A stretch of DNA of 64,000 nt from assembly GCF_002531825.1 (NCBI RefSeq), contig NZ_NWSX01000008.1, positions 186,001 through 250,000 on the forward strand, read 5' to 3'. The DNA comes from Rhizobium sp. J15 (GTDB taxonomy: Bacteria; Pseudomonadota; Alphaproteobacteria; Rhizobiales; Rhizobiaceae). The position numbers and the translations under genes were made by a program. Of the stretch, positions 27,836-36,887 are shown piece by piece. Within the stretch, counting starts at the first letter, position 1. The number at the start of each line of letters is the position of its first letter. The notes beneath the pieces are model-generated. The model saw only the letters and a list, made by a program, of their open reading frames with translations. It was not told where the DNA came from and did no database searches.

Positions 27836-28281
27836 CCAGTAATTCCCTCTCTACCGCGAATGACCATCATCGTCCCGGTCATCGAGGCGATGAGCTTCGC
27901 CGGCCCGTCGCCGATCGCATAGCCCCGCCCGTCGGCGACGATGATGGTGGAGCCGGGCTTGGTGATTTCCCCGCGGAACAGGAAACGATCGCCGCGCCCC
28001 GGCGACATGAGATTGACCTTGAACTCGATCGTCAGGATCGAGGCTTCGGGGTCGATAACGCTGTAGGCGGCAAAGCCGCAGGCGGAATCGAGCGCCGCGG
28101 AAATGATGCCTGCATGCAGGATGCCGTGCTGCTGCGTCAGTTTGACGTCGAAGGGAAGCTCGATCTCGACGACGCCGTGCTCGACGCGCGTCAACTCCGC
28201 GCCGATCGTCTGCATCGCTGCCTGGCGCGCAAAGTTGCGGCGGATTCGCGCGCGGAAATCGCCCCTGTCAGTCTCGCTCAT
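27832..28281 (-). CDS. PaaI-type hotdog-fold thioesterase
   Basis: A 149-residue acyl-CoA thioesterase-like protein. QQHGILHAGIISAALDSACG (near residues 53-72) is the hotdog helix with the HGG-like motif, followed by the strand LTIEFKVNLMSPG and GSTIIVADGRGYAI. The frame is open to 28656, but the ATG at 28281 follows GAGAGGGGTAGCC. It is translationally coupled with mtnN (4-base overlap), an arrangement that may only reflect cotranscription. Substrate unknown. Confidence 0.88.
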   Translation of the reverse strand: MSETDRGDFRARIRRNFARQAAMQTIGAELTRVEHGVVEIELPFDVKLTQQHGILHAGIISAALDSACGFAAYSVIDPEASILTIEFKVNLMSPGRGDRFLFRGEITKPGSTIIVADGRGYAIGDGPAKLIASMTGTMMVIRGREGITG

Positions 28282-28519
28282 GGCTACCCCTCTCGAAGCC
28301 GCGAAAGTGGCATGACACGCCGGATTCGACAAGCTGGACATCGCCGAAATCGATCTTGGCGGTGCTGGAAACCTCAAGCCGTGTCGCCCGGGCCACCTTT
28401 CGCCCTTCCTGCGGTGCAGACCCGCATCTCGAAGCTGCCGGCTTCGTGCAATGCGATTGCAGCTTCGCGCCGAGCGCGTATTCTCGTGCCGAACCTCGAA
28501 ATGATGGAGCACCAGCGGC

Positions 28520-29596
28520 ATGACGACGATATCGCAATCGGTCCGGAATTTCGAGGACTGGCTCGCCGGCGAACTGGGCGACGATCTCGTCAGGAAGGAT
28601 CTGCGCGAGAAACACGAGAAGATGCGCAGCGATGGTTTCGTCTTCCTGCGCGCCACCTATTGGCGCTGGTGCGAGATCATCCTCGATATCTGCCCGGAGC
28701 TTGCAGGCGCGCCGGAAGTGCTGGCGGTCGGCGATACGCATCTGGAGAATTTCGGCACCTGGCGCGATATCGAAGGCCGGCTCGTCTGGGGCGTCAATGA
28801 TTTCGACGATGCGGCCGCGATGCCCTATGCGCTGGATCTCGTTCGTCTTGCGGCAAGCGCCGTCCTGGCGCGCGGCGATAATGGCCCGTCTGTCCGCATG
28901 ATCGGCGAGCTGATCCTGAACGGCTATCGCAGAGGTCTCGAAAATCCGCAGCCCGTCATCCTCGAGCGCGATCACAAATGGCTGCGCAAGGCGCTGATGC
29001 TGCCGAATTCCGAACGGCGGGAATTCTGGGAGAAATATGAAGCCTTGCCTGAAGGAAAGGAGCCGGCGCCGGCCGCCTATATCAAGGCGCTCGCAGACGC
29101 GCTGCCGCCCGGCGCTGGCTCTTTCGTGGCAAAGCCGCGCAGCGGCGGTACCGGCAGCCTTGGACGGCCGCGTTTCGTCGCTTATGCCGAATGGCAGGGC
29201 GGGCCGGTGCTGCGGGAAGCGAAGGCGCTGGTGCCGTCGGCGTGGTCGCTTCGCCACAGGCCGCAGGACGTGGCGATCCATGCGGGCGAGATTGCCGGCG
29301 GCCGGATGCGCTCGGCCGATCCCCATTACCAAATCATTAGGCGTATCCTGGTGCGCCGGCTTTCGCCGAACAGCCGCAAGATCGAGATCGACGAGCATCC
29401 GGAGATCCTGCTCTCTCCCACCATGCTCGAATTGATGGGTTTCGAGATCGGCAATTGCCATGCCGACGATGCAGAGGCCGTCGCGGCGATCCTGCACGAC
29501 TTGCAGGCGCGGGGTCCCGAATGGCTCCATGAAGCGGCGAGGGCGGCCGCCTCGGCGGTCAGTGCCGAGCAGAAGGCCTATGCGCGCGCCGGCTGA
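28520..29596 (+). CDS. DUF2252 family protein (kinase-like fold)
   Basis: A 358-residue protein with VGDTHLENFGTW (near residues 72-83) and WGVNDFDDAAAMPY, which correspond to the catalytic-loop HxxN and the DFD metal motif of aminoglycoside-kinase-like proteins, the hallmark of DUF2252. It is shorter than the more common 430-460-residue members. The ATG at 28520 follows GGAGCACCAGC. Its 3' end overlaps the convergent DUF1513 gene by 19 bases. Substrate and role are unknown. Confidence 0.85.
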   Translation: MTTISQSVRNFEDWLAGELGDDLVRKDLREKHEKMRSDGFVFLRATYWRWCEIILDICPELAGAPEVLAVGDTHLENFGTWRDIEGRLVWGVNDFDDAAAMPYALDLVRLAASAVLARGDNGPSVRMIGELILNGYRRGLENPQPVILERDHKWLRKALMLPNSERREFWEKYEALPEGKEPAPAAYIKALADALPPGAGSFVAKPRSGGTGSLGRPRFVAYAEWQGGPVLREAKALVPSAWSLRHRPQDVAIHAGEIAGGRMRSADPHYQIIRRILVRRLSPNSRKIEIDEHPEILLSPTMLELMGFEIGNCHADDAEAVAAILHDLQARGPEWLHEAARAAASAVSAEQKAYARAG

Positions 29597-30675
29597 GAGA
29601 TCCGCACGATGTGCTGATCCCAGGCGACGTCGCTGCGGGTCGAGCGGAAGTCGCCGTCATAGGAGGAGACGGCAAAGCCTTCTTTTGCCGGCGCGATGCC
29701 GGCCGCATCGGGAACGGCGGTCTCGGCCAATACCTCGCCGGTCCTCGCGTCGATCGTCACCGAGGCGCCGCCCTTCGGCGAGGTGACGCCGACGAGACCC
29801 TCGCGGCGATTGACGGCGATGGCGCCGACATAATTGGCAAGCCTGCGCGTCGTCTCCTCCGGCAGGTCGATGAAGAAAAGATCCTCGCCCTTGGCGAAAT
29901 GGCCGACGAGCGGCGGCAAATCGTTGCGATGGCCTTCATACTGGCATGCGAACCAGATGCGGCCCTCGCTGTCGAGATCGACATGGCGGGTGGAGAGCGC
30001 CGACCATTGCGCCGGCAGCACGTGCTTTTCGACCAGGGCGCCGGTCGCCGCATCGATCAGCGCCAGCGACGGCTGCATCGCCCCGAGATTGAGCTTGGTA
30101 CGGCCGAAATCCGGATGGGTCTCGATGCCGCCATTGGCGACGATGAGAAGGCGCCCGTCATCGGACACCGTCATGTCGTGCGGGCCGATGCCGTATGTCT
30201 CGAATTCGCCGATGCGGGTGAAGCGGTCGGTGGCGTTGTAGATGCCGATCATGCCGCGATTGCCGTCGAAGTCGTTCTCGCTGGCGTAAAGCAAACGGCC
30301 GTCGGGAGAGAAGGCGCCGTGGCCGTAGAAATGCCGGTCTTCCCTGGAACTGATGACGACCGGCTCACCCTTGTTCCTCGGGTCGAAGATCATCGCATAG
30401 GTGCCGGGGCGGCGCGCGAAGGCGACGGTCTTGCCGGTGGCGGCACTGAAGGCCATGCCGTGTGCTCGTGCCGGAAGCGCCACCTGATCGATGATTTCGC
30501 CGCTCTCGGCCACCGTCGCGACCGCAAACGAGCCGTCGGCGGCGCGAATGCCCGAGGCATAGACCGCCTCGGCCCGTTCGAGAGCCATCAGCGCTCTCGG
30601 CGTCAAGCTCGCGAGGAAACCGAGACCTGCCGCCTTGACGAAGCTGCGTCGGTCGATCGCGGCACTTCTCCACAT
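29578..30675 (-). CDS. DUF1513 family protein, Tat-exported, last gene of the iron operon
   Basis: A 365-residue protein beginning with a twin-arginine signal (AIDRRSFVKAAGLGFLASL). The rest is a beta-propeller-like series of short repeats (RLLYASENDFDGNRGMIGI, GPHDMTVSDDGRLLIVANGG, RIWFACQYEGH). DUF1513 genes regularly close imelysin/di-haem iron-uptake operons, exactly as here: it starts 4 bases after the second imelysin gene stops. The chosen ATG at 30675 has CGGAGATT upstream. The molecular role, probably periplasmic iron handling, is inferred from context. Confidence 0.88.
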   Translation of the reverse strand: MWRSAAIDRRSFVKAAGLGFLASLTPRALMALERAEAVYASGIRAADGSFAVATVAESGEIIDQVALPARAHGMAFSAATGKTVAFARRPGTYAMIFDPRNKGEPVVISSREDRHFYGHGAFSPDGRLLYASENDFDGNRGMIGIYNATDRFTRIGEFETYGIGPHDMTVSDDGRLLIVANGGIETHPDFGRTKLNLGAMQPSLALIDAATGALVEKHVLPAQWSALSTRHVDLDSEGRIWFACQYEGHRNDLPPLVGHFAKGEDLFFIDLPEETTRRLANYVGAIAVNRREGLVGVTSPKGGASVTIDARTGEVLAETAVPDAAGIAPAKEGFAVSSYDGDFRSTRSDVAWDQHIVRISQPARA

Positions 30676-30679
30676 CGCA

Positions 30680-31780
30680 TCAATCTCCGTCGGAAAAGGA
30701 AAAGCCGGCCGAAAGCCCGATGGCCGCACCATAATCGTCGCTGATCTTGGTGATCAAATTGCGGCTGTCGGCCAGCAGCGCATCGAGCTTGGCTTTCTCC
30801 TCATCGCTGGTTGCGGCCTCGATGTCGGGATTGAGCTTCGGAACGGTCTCAAACAGCGATTTGAAATCCTCGTCGATCGCGGCGGCGACCGCCTGTTTGT
30901 CCGCCGGCAGAAGCTCGGCCATGCCGGCCTTCTGCCAGAGCGTGCGCAGGCCCTCCAGGTTGGCGGCCATCGACTTCCAGGTGTTCTTGGAGCGCCAGTA
31001 GATCGCCATGCGCGGGCGCGGCGCAGTATCCTTGCCCTTGTAGAACTGCTCCAGCCGCTGATCGCGGACATTCTCCGCGCCGTGGACGAGAATGCCGAGC
31101 AGCGCGGTGACGGCTTCCTTGTTGTCCATGAAGTCGTCGCTCTGCGGGCCGGGATGTTTCCAGCTCGCCTGCACGCCGTCCGGCTTTTCCCACGCGGCGA
31201 CCACTTCGCCGGCCTCGCGCTGGATATTGCCGGCGACGGCGGCGCCGTAAAGGCAGCGGAAGCCGCCTTTCAGCTTGATCAGATCGTCGGAGCCGTTGCC
31301 GTAAAGCACATATTCCAGCGCCGTCAGGCCCTGCAGCGCCACGCTCTTGCCGGCGATCGCATCGACCGTCGCGTCCTTCGGGTCGGCCTTGGCGATCAGC
31401 GCCTGCACCTGCTTGAGGCCGACGCCCTTGCGGTCGGGATAGAACAGGATGTGCTCGAAGAGATTGTCCTGAATGACAGGGCCGGTCTGGACGATCTCGA
31501 TGATCGACCAGTAGCGGACCGTATCGTCGAAGGCGGATTTCGCCTTGTCGAGCGTCTGCTGCGTGCCGCCGTCGCAGAGGTCCTTCATCGCCGTCGTCAG
31601 CCGTGCGGCCGATTGCTGCATGTTGCGGTAGCCGGGACGGATCACCTCGTCGACGGCGCGCTGCATGACGGCAGGAACGGCATCCTCGTTCAGCCCTGCC
31701 GGAGGAGCGGCGGTCTGGGCGGCGGCCGATGTGGCGAGGCCGATCAGAGTGAGGCAGAGCAGGGGGTGCCAAAGGCGCAT
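30680..31780 (-). CDS. Imelysin family protein (second copy in the operon)
   Basis: A 366-residue exported protein with a signal peptide (LLCLTLIGLATSAAAQ). The helical-bundle imelysin/EfeO-like domain includes VDEVIRPGYRNMQQSA near the N-terminus and GLTALEYVLYGNG near residue 147. In most imelysins this segment reads GxHxxE; here the His is Thr, so the metal or substrate site is altered. Start is the ATG at 31780, whose A is the last base of the di-haem gene stop (TGATG), giving coupled translation. Likely periplasmic partner in ferrous/ferric iron uptake. Confidence 0.9.
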   Translation of the reverse strand: MRLWHPLLCLTLIGLATSAAAQTAAPPAGLNEDAVPAVMQRAVDEVIRPGYRNMQQSAARLTTAMKDLCDGGTQQTLDKAKSAFDDTVRYWSIIEIVQTGPVIQDNLFEHILFYPDRKGVGLKQVQALIAKADPKDATVDAIAGKSVALQGLTALEYVLYGNGSDDLIKLKGGFRCLYGAAVAGNIQREAGEVVAAWEKPDGVQASWKHPGPQSDDFMDNKEAVTALLGILVHGAENVRDQRLEQFYKGKDTAPRPRMAIYWRSKNTWKSMAANLEGLRTLWQKAGMAELLPADKQAVAAAIDEDFKSLFETVPKLNPDIEAATSDEEKAKLDALLADSRNLITKISDDYGAAIGLSAGFSFSDGD

Positions 31781-33516
31781 CAAAGTGACTCCAGGAATGT
31801 AATCAGGGCCGCCCTGTCGTCTTTGGTCAGGGCGGAGAAAGCGTTGCGGGCCTCTTCCGCTTCACCGCCGTGCCAGAGGATCGCCTCGGTGAGATCCCGC
31901 GCACGGCCGTCATGCAGGAAGAAGCTGTGTCCGCTGACAGTTCGGGTCAGTCCTATACCCCATAGCGGCGGCGTGCGCCATTCACGTCCGCTTGCAAGGC
32001 CGACCTGTTGCCCGTCGGCTAGGCCGTCGCCCATGTCGTGCAGAAGAAAATCGGAATAGGGCCAGATCAGCTGGAAGGACTGCGCCTTCTCAGGCGTATC
32101 CCGCCGGGTGACGAATTTCGGCACATGGCAGGAAATGCAGCCGGTTTCATAGAAGATCCGCTTGCCCCGCAGCGTTTCGGCGAAGCTCGCCTTGCGCCGC
32201 GCCGGCACGGCAAGGTTTTCCGAATAGAAGGTCACGAGATCGAGGATCGGACCCGGCGCCTCTTCCGCGCCCAGCCGTTTCTGCACGCCGGTCGGCATAT
32301 CAAGGCATTTTTCTTCCGCCTTGGTGCAGTCGCCATGCGCGTCCGGCTCGTCGGGCGTCGAGATGCCGATATCGTTGGCGAAGGCGTCGGCGCTCTGGTC
32401 GCGCACCGTGGCGTTCTGCGCCTTCCAGCCGAAGCGGCCGAGCGTGACCTTGCCGCTGCGATGGTCGCGCACGACCGCCGCCTTGCCCGAGATGCCGTTG
32501 CCGTCTGCATCGTCGGGGTCGGCATGGGCAAGAATATCGGCTTCTGGAATGGCCTCGATCAGGCCGAGGCCGATCATGGCGGGGGCAACGCGCGCCGAAA
32601 TGGTCGTCGCTGCGTCGAGCGGTCCGTAGGCAAGGTTCGTCGCCGCATAATGCGGCCGGCGCAGCGACACCGTTTCGCCGTCGCCGAGCGTCACCGTCTC
32701 TTCGTCATAGCGGATCGCCATCTTGCCTTCGGCGGCAAGCCCGGGAACCGCGAGATCCTGCAGCTGACGGCCGTAGACCGGATCGGGGAAGTTGACGACC
32801 TCGGCATCGGCGATCGCCTTTTCCTCCTCTGGCGTCCTTGCCGCGCGCGAAAGCCGCAGGAACATTGAGGTGGCGCTCGCGCCTCCCTCCGGCGGTTTGC
32901 CGCGGCCGTCATTGACATGGCAGCTCATGCAGGAGCGGGCGTTGAAGAGCGGCCCAAGGCCATCGGAGGCCTGCGTCGAAGAGGGAGAGGAGACCCAAAG
33001 CTTGCGGAAGAGCGCGTTGCCGAGCTTGAAATTCTGCTCTTCCTCGAAGGGGATATTGGCCGAAATATGCGAGAAGCTGTCTTCGGTGACGGGATCGACC
33101 GAGGTCGCAGCACCCGCCTGCATCGCTTCGTATTGCTCGGCCTTGGAAAAGTCCTGGGTCGGCCGCGTGACATCCACGACGCGTTTGAGATCGGTCTCGG
33201 AAAGGTCGGCGCGTTTCGTCGCCAGATCGAAACCGGCGGCAATCGTTGCGGGCGCTATCGCAAGGGCAGCGAAAGCGGCGATGCGTAGGGGTAAGCGGAG
33301 TTTTGGGAAAAAGCGATGGTGCCTCGCGGCATGTTCGAGGGTTCTGGCGCGCGCTTCCCTTTCCGCGCCCTCATTCCTGTGCTCGTCACAGGAATCCAGT
33401 GCGCCCAAGTCCTTGGGCGTGGAAGACCCCCCTTTGACCGAGTCATTCACGGCGCCGACGCGCCGTGGCTGGATTCCTGTGACGAGCACAGGAATGAGGG
33501 AGGCAATAGATGGCAT
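31780..33516 (-). CDS. Di-haem cytochrome c oxidoreductase (DUF1111/thiol-oxidoreductase type), start uncertain
   Basis: A periplasmic c-type cytochrome with two CxxCH haem sites: SCMSCHVNDGRG and TGCISCHVPKF, in the arrangement of the DUF1111 family (about 480-510 residues). A signal-peptide-like stretch (LRIAAFAALAIAPATIAAG) is encoded near 33230-33290. No ATG, GTG or TTG lies within 90 bases upstream of it in frame. The nearest in-frame ATG is at 33516 (MPSIAS), and the intervening frame passes through a 133-bp inverted-repeat element, so about 68 extra residues are encoded by or next to the repeat. Second gene of the iron operon; stop overlaps the next start. Confidence 0.82.
   Translation of the reverse strand: MPSIASLIPVLVTGIQPRRVGAVNDSVKGGSSTPKDLGALDSCDEHRNEGAEREARARTLEHAARHHRFFPKLRLPLRIAAFAALAIAPATIAAGFDLATKRADLSETDLKRVVDVTRPTQDFSKAEQYEAMQAGAATSVDPVTEDSFSHISANIPFEEEQNFKLGNALFRKLWVSSPSSTQASDGLGPLFNARSCMSCHVNDGRGKPPEGGASATSMFLRLSRAARTPEEEKAIADAEVVNFPDPVYGRQLQDLAVPGLAAEGKMAIRYDEETVTLGDGETVSLRRPHYAATNLAYGPLDAATTISARVAPAMIGLGLIEAIPEADILAHADPDDADGNGISGKAAVVRDHRSGKVTLGRFGWKAQNATVRDQSADAFANDIGISTPDEPDAHGDCTKAEEKCLDMPTGVQKRLGAEEAPGPILDLVTFYSENLAVPARRKASFAETLRGKRIFYETGCISCHVPKFVTRRDTPEKAQSFQLIWPYSDFLLHDMGDGLADGQQVGLASGREWRTPPLWGIGLTRTVSGHSFFLHDGRARDLTEAILWHGGEAEEARNAFSALTKDDRAALITFLESL
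33368..33500. repeat. 133-bp element with perfect 32-bp terminal inverted repeats
   Basis: The arms at 33368-33399 and 33469-33500 are exact reverse complements (CCCTCATTCCTGTGCTCGTC...). Each arm is also a hairpin by itself (ATTCCTGTG/CACAGGAAT). The centre has two small hairpins (GCCCAAGTCCTTGGGC; CGGCGCCGACGCGCCG). It has no ORF of its own and no obvious target duplication, so it looks like a non-autonomous palindromic element. It lies within the 5' end of the di-haem gene frame. Confidence 0.88.
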
Positions 33517-33559
33517 TTCAGGGTTCGGGCCGCCCCAATGGAGCGGCCCGCCTTTTTGC

Positions 33560-34837
33560 TTATTTGAAGACGGCGTTAGGATTATCCAAGCTGTCGGAAC
33601 CTTCAAGCTGAACCGTGCCGAGATCGAGTGCGGCAATAACGCGCTGGATCGATTTCGTCTGGTCGATCAGTCCGTCGATGGCCGCCTGGACGACGGCGTT
33701 GCCTTCCTTGTTGCCCTCGCCGATCATCTGGTCGTACTTCTCGACCGTCTCGCCGCGCTTTGCCATGGCGTTCATGGCATCGAGCGTCTTGTTGAGCTTG
33801 CCTTCCATCTCGGCATCGAGCGCCTTGTCCTTGGCGCCAACGAGGTCGTGCAGCGACGGGCCGCTGAGCTTGGTGCCGTCGGCGCGGGTGTAGTTGCCGG
33901 TATAGGCGGCGGCAATGCCGATCGCGTCGTTCAGATGCGAGTTGTAGGTGTTGTCGGAGAAGCAATCATGCTCTTCCTCGGGATCGTGCAGCAGCAGGCC
34001 GAGCTTCATGCGCTCGCCGGCAAGCTCGCCATAGGAGAGAGAGCCCATGCCCGTCAGGATCGCAACGAGGCCGGCCTTCGGATCGGCCTCGACGTTCTTC
34101 GTCGCTGCTCCGTCCGGCTTCCAGTTGTCGGTCATTTCCTGCAGGTCGGAAACGAGCAGGGTGGATGCGGATTTCAGATATTCGGCGCGGCGGTCGCAAT
34201 TGCCGTGCGTGCAATTCTTGAGGTCGTAATCCGTTGCCGGGCGGTTGCCGGCGCCGGGACCGGTGCCGTTCAGATCCTGGCCCCAAAGCAGGAATTCGAT
34301 CGCGTGGTAGCCCGTCGCCACATTGGCTTCGATGCCGCCGGCTTCCTGCAGCGTGCCGGAGAGGAATTCCGGCGTCAGCTTCGAGGCGTCGACATCCTTG
34401 CCGTCGATCTTGATCGTCTTGTTGGCGATGACATTGGCCACATAGAGCGAATTCTCGTCGCTTTCGCTGCCGTAGGAGGCATCGACATAGTCGATCAGGC
34501 CTTCATCGAGAGGCCATGCGTTGACCTTGCCTTCCCAATCGTCGACGATCGGATTGCCGAAGCGATAGACTTCCGTCTGCTGATAGGGAACGCGCGCCTT
34601 GATCCAGGCATCCCTGGCGGCCTTCAGCGTTTCGTCGGTCGGCGCCTTGAGGAACGCGTCGATGGCAGCGTCGAGCGCCTTTGCCGTGGTCAGCGAATCC
34701 TCGTATTTGGCGTGCGCCACCTCGGCATAATGTTTCACCACGGCGGCAGCATCGGTCTCGGCCTGCGCGGGAAGCGCGAGCAGTGCTGCGGGGGCAATCG
34801 CCAGCACGGCTGCGCGGAATTTGCGGTTAAGCGTCAT
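33560..34837 (-). CDS. Imelysin family iron-regulated protein (IrpA type)
   Basis: A 425-residue exported protein with a clear signal peptide (AVLAIAPAALLALPAQA). The imelysin (M75-like) domain has the intact GxHxxE motif in GYHAIEFLLWGQDLNG (near residues 172-187), FGNPIVDDWEGKVNAWPLDE and two Cys pairs (NCTHGNCD). Family members lie in the periplasm and are implicated in iron uptake; protease activity is not established. First gene of the four-gene operon. An Irr/ICE-like site lies 81-96 bases upstream of the ATG. GAGAGG precedes the start. Confidence 0.92.
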   Translation of the reverse strand: MTLNRKFRAAVLAIAPAALLALPAQAETDAAAVVKHYAEVAHAKYEDSLTTAKALDAAIDAFLKAPTDETLKAARDAWIKARVPYQQTEVYRFGNPIVDDWEGKVNAWPLDEGLIDYVDASYGSESDENSLYVANVIANKTIKIDGKDVDASKLTPEFLSGTLQEAGGIEANVATGYHAIEFLLWGQDLNGTGPGAGNRPATDYDLKNCTHGNCDRRAEYLKSASTLLVSDLQEMTDNWKPDGAATKNVEADPKAGLVAILTGMGSLSYGELAGERMKLGLLLHDPEEEHDCFSDNTYNSHLNDAIGIAAAYTGNYTRADGTKLSGPSLHDLVGAKDKALDAEMEGKLNKTLDAMNAMAKRGETVEKYDQMIGEGNKEGNAVVQAAIDGLIDQTKSIQRVIAALDLGTVQLEGSDSLDNPNAVFK

Positions 34838-34917
34838 GATCCTCTCCTGTGACGGATATTCCGTCTAATGGGGCTCAGTCTCTTCGCGCAAAAGCAAACT
34901 GGTGTCAAATGCTCTAG

Positions 34918-34933
34918 TTTGGAATGATTTTAA
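34918..34933 (-). promoter_or_regulatory. ICE/Irr-box-like iron control element
   Basis: Read on the minus strand: TTAAAATCATTCCAAA, close to the rhizobial iron control element TTAGAA-N3-TTCTAAA (two mismatches). It lies upstream of the first imelysin gene in the 192-base gap after rsmB. The match plus the iron-operon context support Irr control. Confidence 0.5.
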
Positions 34934-35029
34934 GGATGCGAGACCGCTTCCAGACCGCCTGTTTGAAAGGCGCCGGCCCAGGAAAATCAGCGGCAATCGC
35001 GCCGCCGTCCCGGCATCCGCCAAACGGCG

Positions 35030-36319
35030 TCAGCCGTTCCGCTGCATGCGGCAGAAGAAGAAGCCGTCCGTATCGGTGGAGGCGGGCGTCAGCGTCACCG
35101 AAAGGCCGTCGGAGGAGTGCGGGCGGGGCGCGTTCTTGCCGAACAGGCCGTCCCACGCGGGCAGGGCGCTGACGATCTGGAAATCAGGATTGCCGGCGGT
35201 GAAGCGGCGCACCTGCTCTTCGTTTTCCTGAGGCAGCACCGAGCAGGTGACGTAGATCAGTTCGCCGCCCGGTTTGACGAAGCCGCTTGCCTGCGCCAGC
35301 GCATCCTGCTGCTGGGCAGTGCGTTCGTCGAGGTTCTTTGCGGTCAGCCGCCATTTGGTATCGGGCCGCCGCCGCCACGTGCCGGTGCCGGTGCAGGGTG
35401 CATCGACAAGCACCTTGTCGCAGCGGCCGGCAAGGCCGGAAAGCCCTTTGACGTCGTCATGCACCTGGACATTGCGGGTGCCCGCGCGCTTCAACCGCTC
35501 GATGATCGGCGCCAGCCGCTTGCGGTCGGCGTCATAGGCATGAACCTGCCCCTTGTTCTGCATGGCGGCCGCCATGGCGAGGGTCTTGCCGCCGCCGCCG
35601 GCGCAGTAATCGAGGATCTGTTCGCCGTCGCGCGCCAGCACCAGATCGGCGACGATCTGCGATCCCTCGTCCTGAACTTCGAACCAGCCTTTCTGGAACG
35701 AAAGCTCGGCTGTCACGTTGGGAAGACGCGAGGCGCCTTCGCCTGCGGCAATCCGGATGCCGTAGCGGGCGATCTTCGCAGCATGCGCGCCGGCTCGTTC
35801 GAGCGCCTTGACGGCCTTGTCGCGGGAGGCTTTCAGGATGTTGGCGCGCAGATCGAGCGTCGGGCGGGCGGCGAGCGCCTGTGCCTCGGCAAGCCAGCCT
35901 TCACCGAAGGCCTTTTGGAAGGAGGATTGGACCCATTCCGGGATATCGCCCTGCACGTGCGGGGGTGCATCGTCGAGCAAGCGGCTTTGGAAAGCCGCGA
36001 TGGCGTCAGGCGAAAGCGGCGCCGGCGCAAATTTGTCGTCCGCCAGTTCGGCGGCAAGGCTGTCCGGTGTGAAGCCCCATTGGCGGAACATGACGGCATG
36101 GGCAATGGCCGAGGCGCTGTCGTCATTCATGAGCCAGGCATGGGAAAGCCGCATGCGCAACGCGTCGTAGACGATGTTGCCGATTGCGGCGCGGTCGCCG
36201 GAGCCGGCGAAACGATGCGCAAGGCCCCAGTCCTTCAGCGCGTCGGCGACGGGTCGCTTGCGGGCATCGATGTCCGCGAGCACAGAAATCGCCCCTTCGA
36301 GGCGGCCGCCCAGACGCAT
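35030..36319 (-). CDS. RsmB/NOP-family rRNA (cytosine-C5) methyltransferase
   Basis: A 429-residue SAM-dependent m5C RNA methyltransferase. An N-terminal NusB-like region is followed by the Rossmann domain: motif I ILDYCAGGGGKTLAMA (near residue 228), motif IV VDAPCTGTGTWRRRPD with the release Cys, and motif VI IYVTCSVLPQENE with the nucleophilic Cys near residue 360. The likely target is 16S C967 as in RsmB, but the alpha branch is diverged, so I leave the symbol empty. The start at 36319 follows GGAGACATGTGA. Its 3' end leaves the 192-base gap that holds the iron-operon promoter. Confidence 0.92.
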   Translation of the reverse strand: MRLGGRLEGAISVLADIDARKRPVADALKDWGLAHRFAGSGDRAAIGNIVYDALRMRLSHAWLMNDDSASAIAHAVMFRQWGFTPDSLAAELADDKFAPAPLSPDAIAAFQSRLLDDAPPHVQGDIPEWVQSSFQKAFGEGWLAEAQALAARPTLDLRANILKASRDKAVKALERAGAHAAKIARYGIRIAAGEGASRLPNVTAELSFQKGWFEVQDEGSQIVADLVLARDGEQILDYCAGGGGKTLAMAAAMQNKGQVHAYDADRKRLAPIIERLKRAGTRNVQVHDDVKGLSGLAGRCDKVLVDAPCTGTGTWRRRPDTKWRLTAKNLDERTAQQQDALAQASGFVKPGGELIYVTCSVLPQENEEQVRRFTAGNPDFQIVSALPAWDGLFGKNAPRPHSSDGLSVTLTPASTDTDGFFFCRMQRNG

Positions 36320-36494
36320 TCACATGTCTCCTGTTGCCGTGGCATGTGAACGATCCGCGCGCAGAAGTTCGCGGGACGGATTGTGCACAGGTCTCAACCG
36401 CGTGGTAGCCGCGATTGGCGGCAAGAGCAAGCGCCGCTGTCGGCGCAGCTGATCGCGAGGCGTAAGCCTCAGCTGATCACTTCAGTTGTCAGCT

Positions 36495-36887
36495 TTAGCT
36501 GATCACTTGGTAGCAGACCTTCGCGGTGCCCGAGCTCACCATGCCGATATTCTGCGCGGCAGCGCGCGAGAGATCGAGTACGCGTCCCCGGATGAAAGGA
36601 CCGCGGTCGTTGATGCGAACGACGACGGTGCGGCCGTTGTTGCGGTTGGTGACCTTGACCTTGGTGCCGAATGCGAGCGAACGATGTGCGGCAGTCAAGA
36701 TCGCGGGGTTCATACGTTCTCCGGAAGCAGTTTTGGAGCGAAGTGCGTACCATGAAGCACCGCCGCATCCATTTGCAGCAAAACCTTCCGCCGGAAGCAA
36801 GGAAGAACAGGCTGCAATAGTTGCCGCGGCGATAATAGAACGGCTGATTTTCTTCAAAACGGAGTATCCCTCAACTATTGAACTCAC
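36495..36887 (-). CDS. rlpA: RlpA-like septal ring/lytic-transglycosylase family protein
   Basis: A 130-residue exported protein with a signal peptide ([20 protein letters not shown]) and a double-psi beta-barrel. [20 protein letters not shown] is the family start, [17 protein letters not shown] and VRINDRGPF.. [11 protein letters not shown] contain the conserved His, Asp and DLS motif. It has only the barrel, without a SPOR domain. GTG at 36887 opens the frame; TTG at 36857 (LKKISRS) is an alternative with GAGGGA upstream. A 366-base AT-rich region precedes it. Three short AGCTGATC repeats lie at and after the stop. Confidence 0.85.
   Translation of the reverse strand: MSSIVEGYSVLKKISRSIIAAATIAACSSLLPAEGFAANGCGGASWYALRSKTASGERMNPAILTAAHRSLAFGTKVKVTNRNNGRTVVVRINDRGPFIRGRVLDLSRAAAQNIGMVSSGTAKVCYQVIS

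Noticed and set aside
33560..33636. Start of the di-haem gene at 33636
   Set aside because: It would overlap the coding end of the first imelysin and has no ribosome site or family similarity.
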